Assembly (NCBI RefSeq): GCF_016863535.1
Contig: NZ_BOPB01000001.1
Location: 271,550 to 335,549 of the forward strand
DNA from: Micromonospora lutea
GTDB taxonomy: Bacteria > Actinomycetota > Actinomycetes > Mycobacteriales > Micromonosporaceae
Direction of reading: 5' to 3'
Length of the DNA: 64,000 nucleotides
Position 1 is the stretch's first letter; each line of letters opens with the position of its first letter. The translations under genes were made by a program, and so were the position numbers. This document shows positions 62,625 through 64,000 of the stretch, one piece after another. Below the pieces are notes generated by a model. That model did no database searches and was not told where the DNA came from. It saw nothing but the letters and a program-made list of their open reading frames with translations.

Positions 62625-63679
62625 CCCCGCGCTGGCGGATCGTGCTGGTCGGCGTGATCGCCCTGCTCGTCGGGTGCGCCCTGCCCGGCCTGACGCAGTG
62701 GGTGCTCGGCGGGGTGTGGGCGGGCGCCAGAGGGATCTGCCACACCGGGGTGCCCGGCGTGAGTCTGGTGTGCGCACCGGCGCGGGAACTCATCGGTCTG
62801 GCCGTTCCGCTCACCGGGCTGGGCATCCTCGCCCTCTCGGTCGCCGGGATCTGGGCCGCGGCACGGTGGTGCCTACGCCCGGTGCGGGACCTGGCCGGGC
62901 CGATCGCCCAGGTCGGACCGCAGAATCTCGGTCACCGGCTGCGGCCGCGCGGCAACGACGAACTGGCCCGGTTGGCCCGGTCCATCGACGAGATGATGGA
63001 GCGCATCGCCGCGGGCTACGAGGGGCAGCGGCGGTTCGCGGCGAACGCCTCCCACGAACTGCGTACGCCGTTGGCGGTCCAACGGACGCTGATCGAGGTC
63101 GGCATGTCCCGGACGCTCACCGGTGAACAACTGGACCTGCTGACCGGGCAGTTGCTGGAGACCAACGAACGCAACGAGCGGCTCATCGAGGGGCTGCTCG
63201 CGCTCAGCGAGAGCGACCAGGGGCTGCACTCACGTACACCGCAGCGGCTGGACAAGATCGTTACCGGGGTGCTGGCCGCGTACCAGGACCGGATCACCGA
63301 GGCCGGGGTGACGGTGCAGAGTCACCTGGAGCCCCGGGTGGTGATGGGCGAGCGGGTGCTGCTGGAACGTCTGGTGTCGAACCTGGTGGAGAACGCGATC
63401 AAGTACAACCGGCCGGGGGGCACGCTCACCGTCACGGTCGGTCGCAGTCCCGCCCTGACCGTGGTCAACACGGGCCAGGTGGTGCCGGCCGAGGCGGTGG
63501 CGGGGCTCTTCGAGCCGTTCCGGCGCCTGGCCCGGGATCGTACGAACCACAGCGGTGGCGCCGGCCTCGGCCTGGCCATCGCTCGCTCGATCACCCAGGC
63601 GCATGACGGCCTGATCGCCGCCCGCCCGGCCGAGTACGGCGGGCTGCGGGTGGACGTCCAACTGCCCACCGCACCCTGA
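62621..63679 (+). CDS. Sensor histidine kinase
   Basis: 352 residues from GTG 62621. Two membrane helices (about 5-34 and 58-80) enclose a short external loop of about 23 residues with Cys40-His41...Cys51 (GICHTGVPGVSLVCA), then HAMP (about 82-135), the H-box His145 in NASHELRTPL, N-box LVSNLVENAIKYNRPGG, and G-box GGAGLGLAIARSI. The small extracytoplasmic loop suggests sensing within or close to the membrane; the Cys pair could be redox or metal-sensing. Forms a two-component system with the upstream regulator. Confidence 0.93.
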   Translation: MTPRWRIVLVGVIALLVGCALPGLTQWVLGGVWAGARGICHTGVPGVSLVCAPARELIGLAVPLTGLGILALSVAGIWAAARWCLRPVRDLAGPIAQVGPQNLGHRLRPRGNDELARLARSIDEMMERIAAGYEGQRRFAANASHELRTPLAVQRTLIEVGMSRTLTGEQLDLLTGQLLETNERNERLIEGLLALSESDQGLHSRTPQRLDKIVTGVLAAYQDRITEAGVTVQSHLEPRVVMGERVLLERLVSNLVENAIKYNRPGGTLTVTVGRSPALTVVNTGQVVPAEAVAGLFEPFRRLARDRTNHSGGAGLGLAIARSITQAHDGLIAARPAEYGGLRVDVQLPTAP

Positions 63680-63898
63680 CCCGGCCGCCCGGCCGGCATC
63701 CGAACCACCACCCGCCGAACGGGGCCGCACACCGTGGCAGCCCGACCTTCGGCGTGCCCGCGAAACGAGCGCACCCGAGCGCACTGGCAGTGCCCGAAAT
63801 TCACTGGCCGGGCGGGTGTACGACCGCGCAGGGGCGCCCGCGACCTGATCGGCACACCCGGCAACTGGTCGGTGTGCCAGCGACGGAGAGGAAAGACC

Positions 63899-64000
63899 AT
63901 GACCACCCGTGACCACGCCGTGGTCGAGGCGGCCGTCGGGCGGCCCGCCCCCGGTGGCCCCGGCAGCGGACCGGCCACATCCGGCACCGGATCGGCCACG
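63899..64000 (+). CDS. Start of a gene, cut by the window end
   Basis: ATG 63899 with GGAGAGGAAAG about 8 bases upstream and an open frame to base 64000 (34 codons): MTTRDHAVVEAAVGRPAPGG, then Gly/Ser/Pro-rich. The start is supported by the ribosome binding site; the product cannot be recognised from this piece. The region 63680-63898 holds no other gene that I can support. Confidence 0.55.
   Translation, partial: MTTRDHAVVEAAVGRPAPGGPGSGPATSGTGSAT

Overview
The window is chromosomal DNA of a high-GC actinomycete, most likely Micromonospora or a close relative (Micromonosporaceae). The grounds are: clearly more than 70% G+C by eye with G/C at third codon positions; mycothiol metabolism (mca); a coenzyme F420 pathway (cofD, cofE, fbiC) beside whiB; a DUF5753/DUF397 regulator pair; a WhiB developmental regulator; and families of intergenic hairpin repeats. 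There is no phage, plasmid, IS element or CRISPR array. The genus is an inference from gene content.

Layout. 1-2.9 kb: a cut-off membrane glycosyltransferase-like gene, tRNA-Leu(TAA) and a Bax-inhibitor-1-type membrane protein. 3-7.3 kb: a small unknown gene, a thiolase, two tandem SGNH hydrolases and a DUF1232 protein. 7.4-10.6 kb: cystathionine beta-synthase, a GNAT protein and RNase Z; rnz is preceded by a highly structured leader. 10.6-15.5 kb: a three-gene operon for the osmoprotectant N-acetylglutaminylglutamine amide (asnO-ngg-M42 peptidase). 15.8-18.2 kb: msrA, a HIT protein and an AbiEii-type nucleotidyltransferase with a small partner. 18.2-24.8 kb: metB, an amidase, ilvA, greA, a DUF4307 protein, mca and a small membrane protein. 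25-31.4 kb: a GGDEF/EAL protein, a DUF255 thioredoxin-like protein and purK-purE. 31.4-38 kb: a 1643-residue zinc-ribbon/multi-TM protein and UDP-glucose dehydrogenase. 38-43 kb: acyl-CoA dehydrogenase, a small membrane protein, a hotdog thioesterase and acetoacetyl-CoA synthetase. 43-54 kb: the conserved actinobacterial block TIGR03089 - GT4 - Nudix - cofE - cofD - fbiC - whiB - metallopeptidase-like - DUF3499. 54-60.5 kb: the DUF5753/DUF397 pair, a polyamine-type ABC transporter (D-A-B-C order) and a G5-domain surface protein. 60.5-64 kb: an AbiEi/DUF559-like gene between two copies of a palindromic repeat, an OmpR-type two-component system, and the start of one more gene.

The genes group by function as sulfur-amino-acid and redox metabolism (cbs, metB, msrA, mca), osmoprotection (NAGGN), F420 synthesis, and acyl-CoA/acetoacetate metabolism (thiolase, acyl-CoA dehydrogenase, thioesterase, aacS). 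Several are translationally coupled through 4-bp ATGA/GTGA overlaps.

The most unusual content is not protein-coding. Upstream of rnz lies a leader of about 215 nt with a near-complete anti-Shine-Dalgarno complement, a 12-codon micro-ORF, four simple hairpins and a three-way junction closed by a perfect 11-bp stem. In addition, at least five families (A-E) of dispersed inverted repeats sit between genes. Family A keeps a 37-nt loop in all three copies. Family B is a conserved 57-nt module that supplies the stop codon of two unrelated genes. Family E likewise supplies the stop codon of its neighbour.
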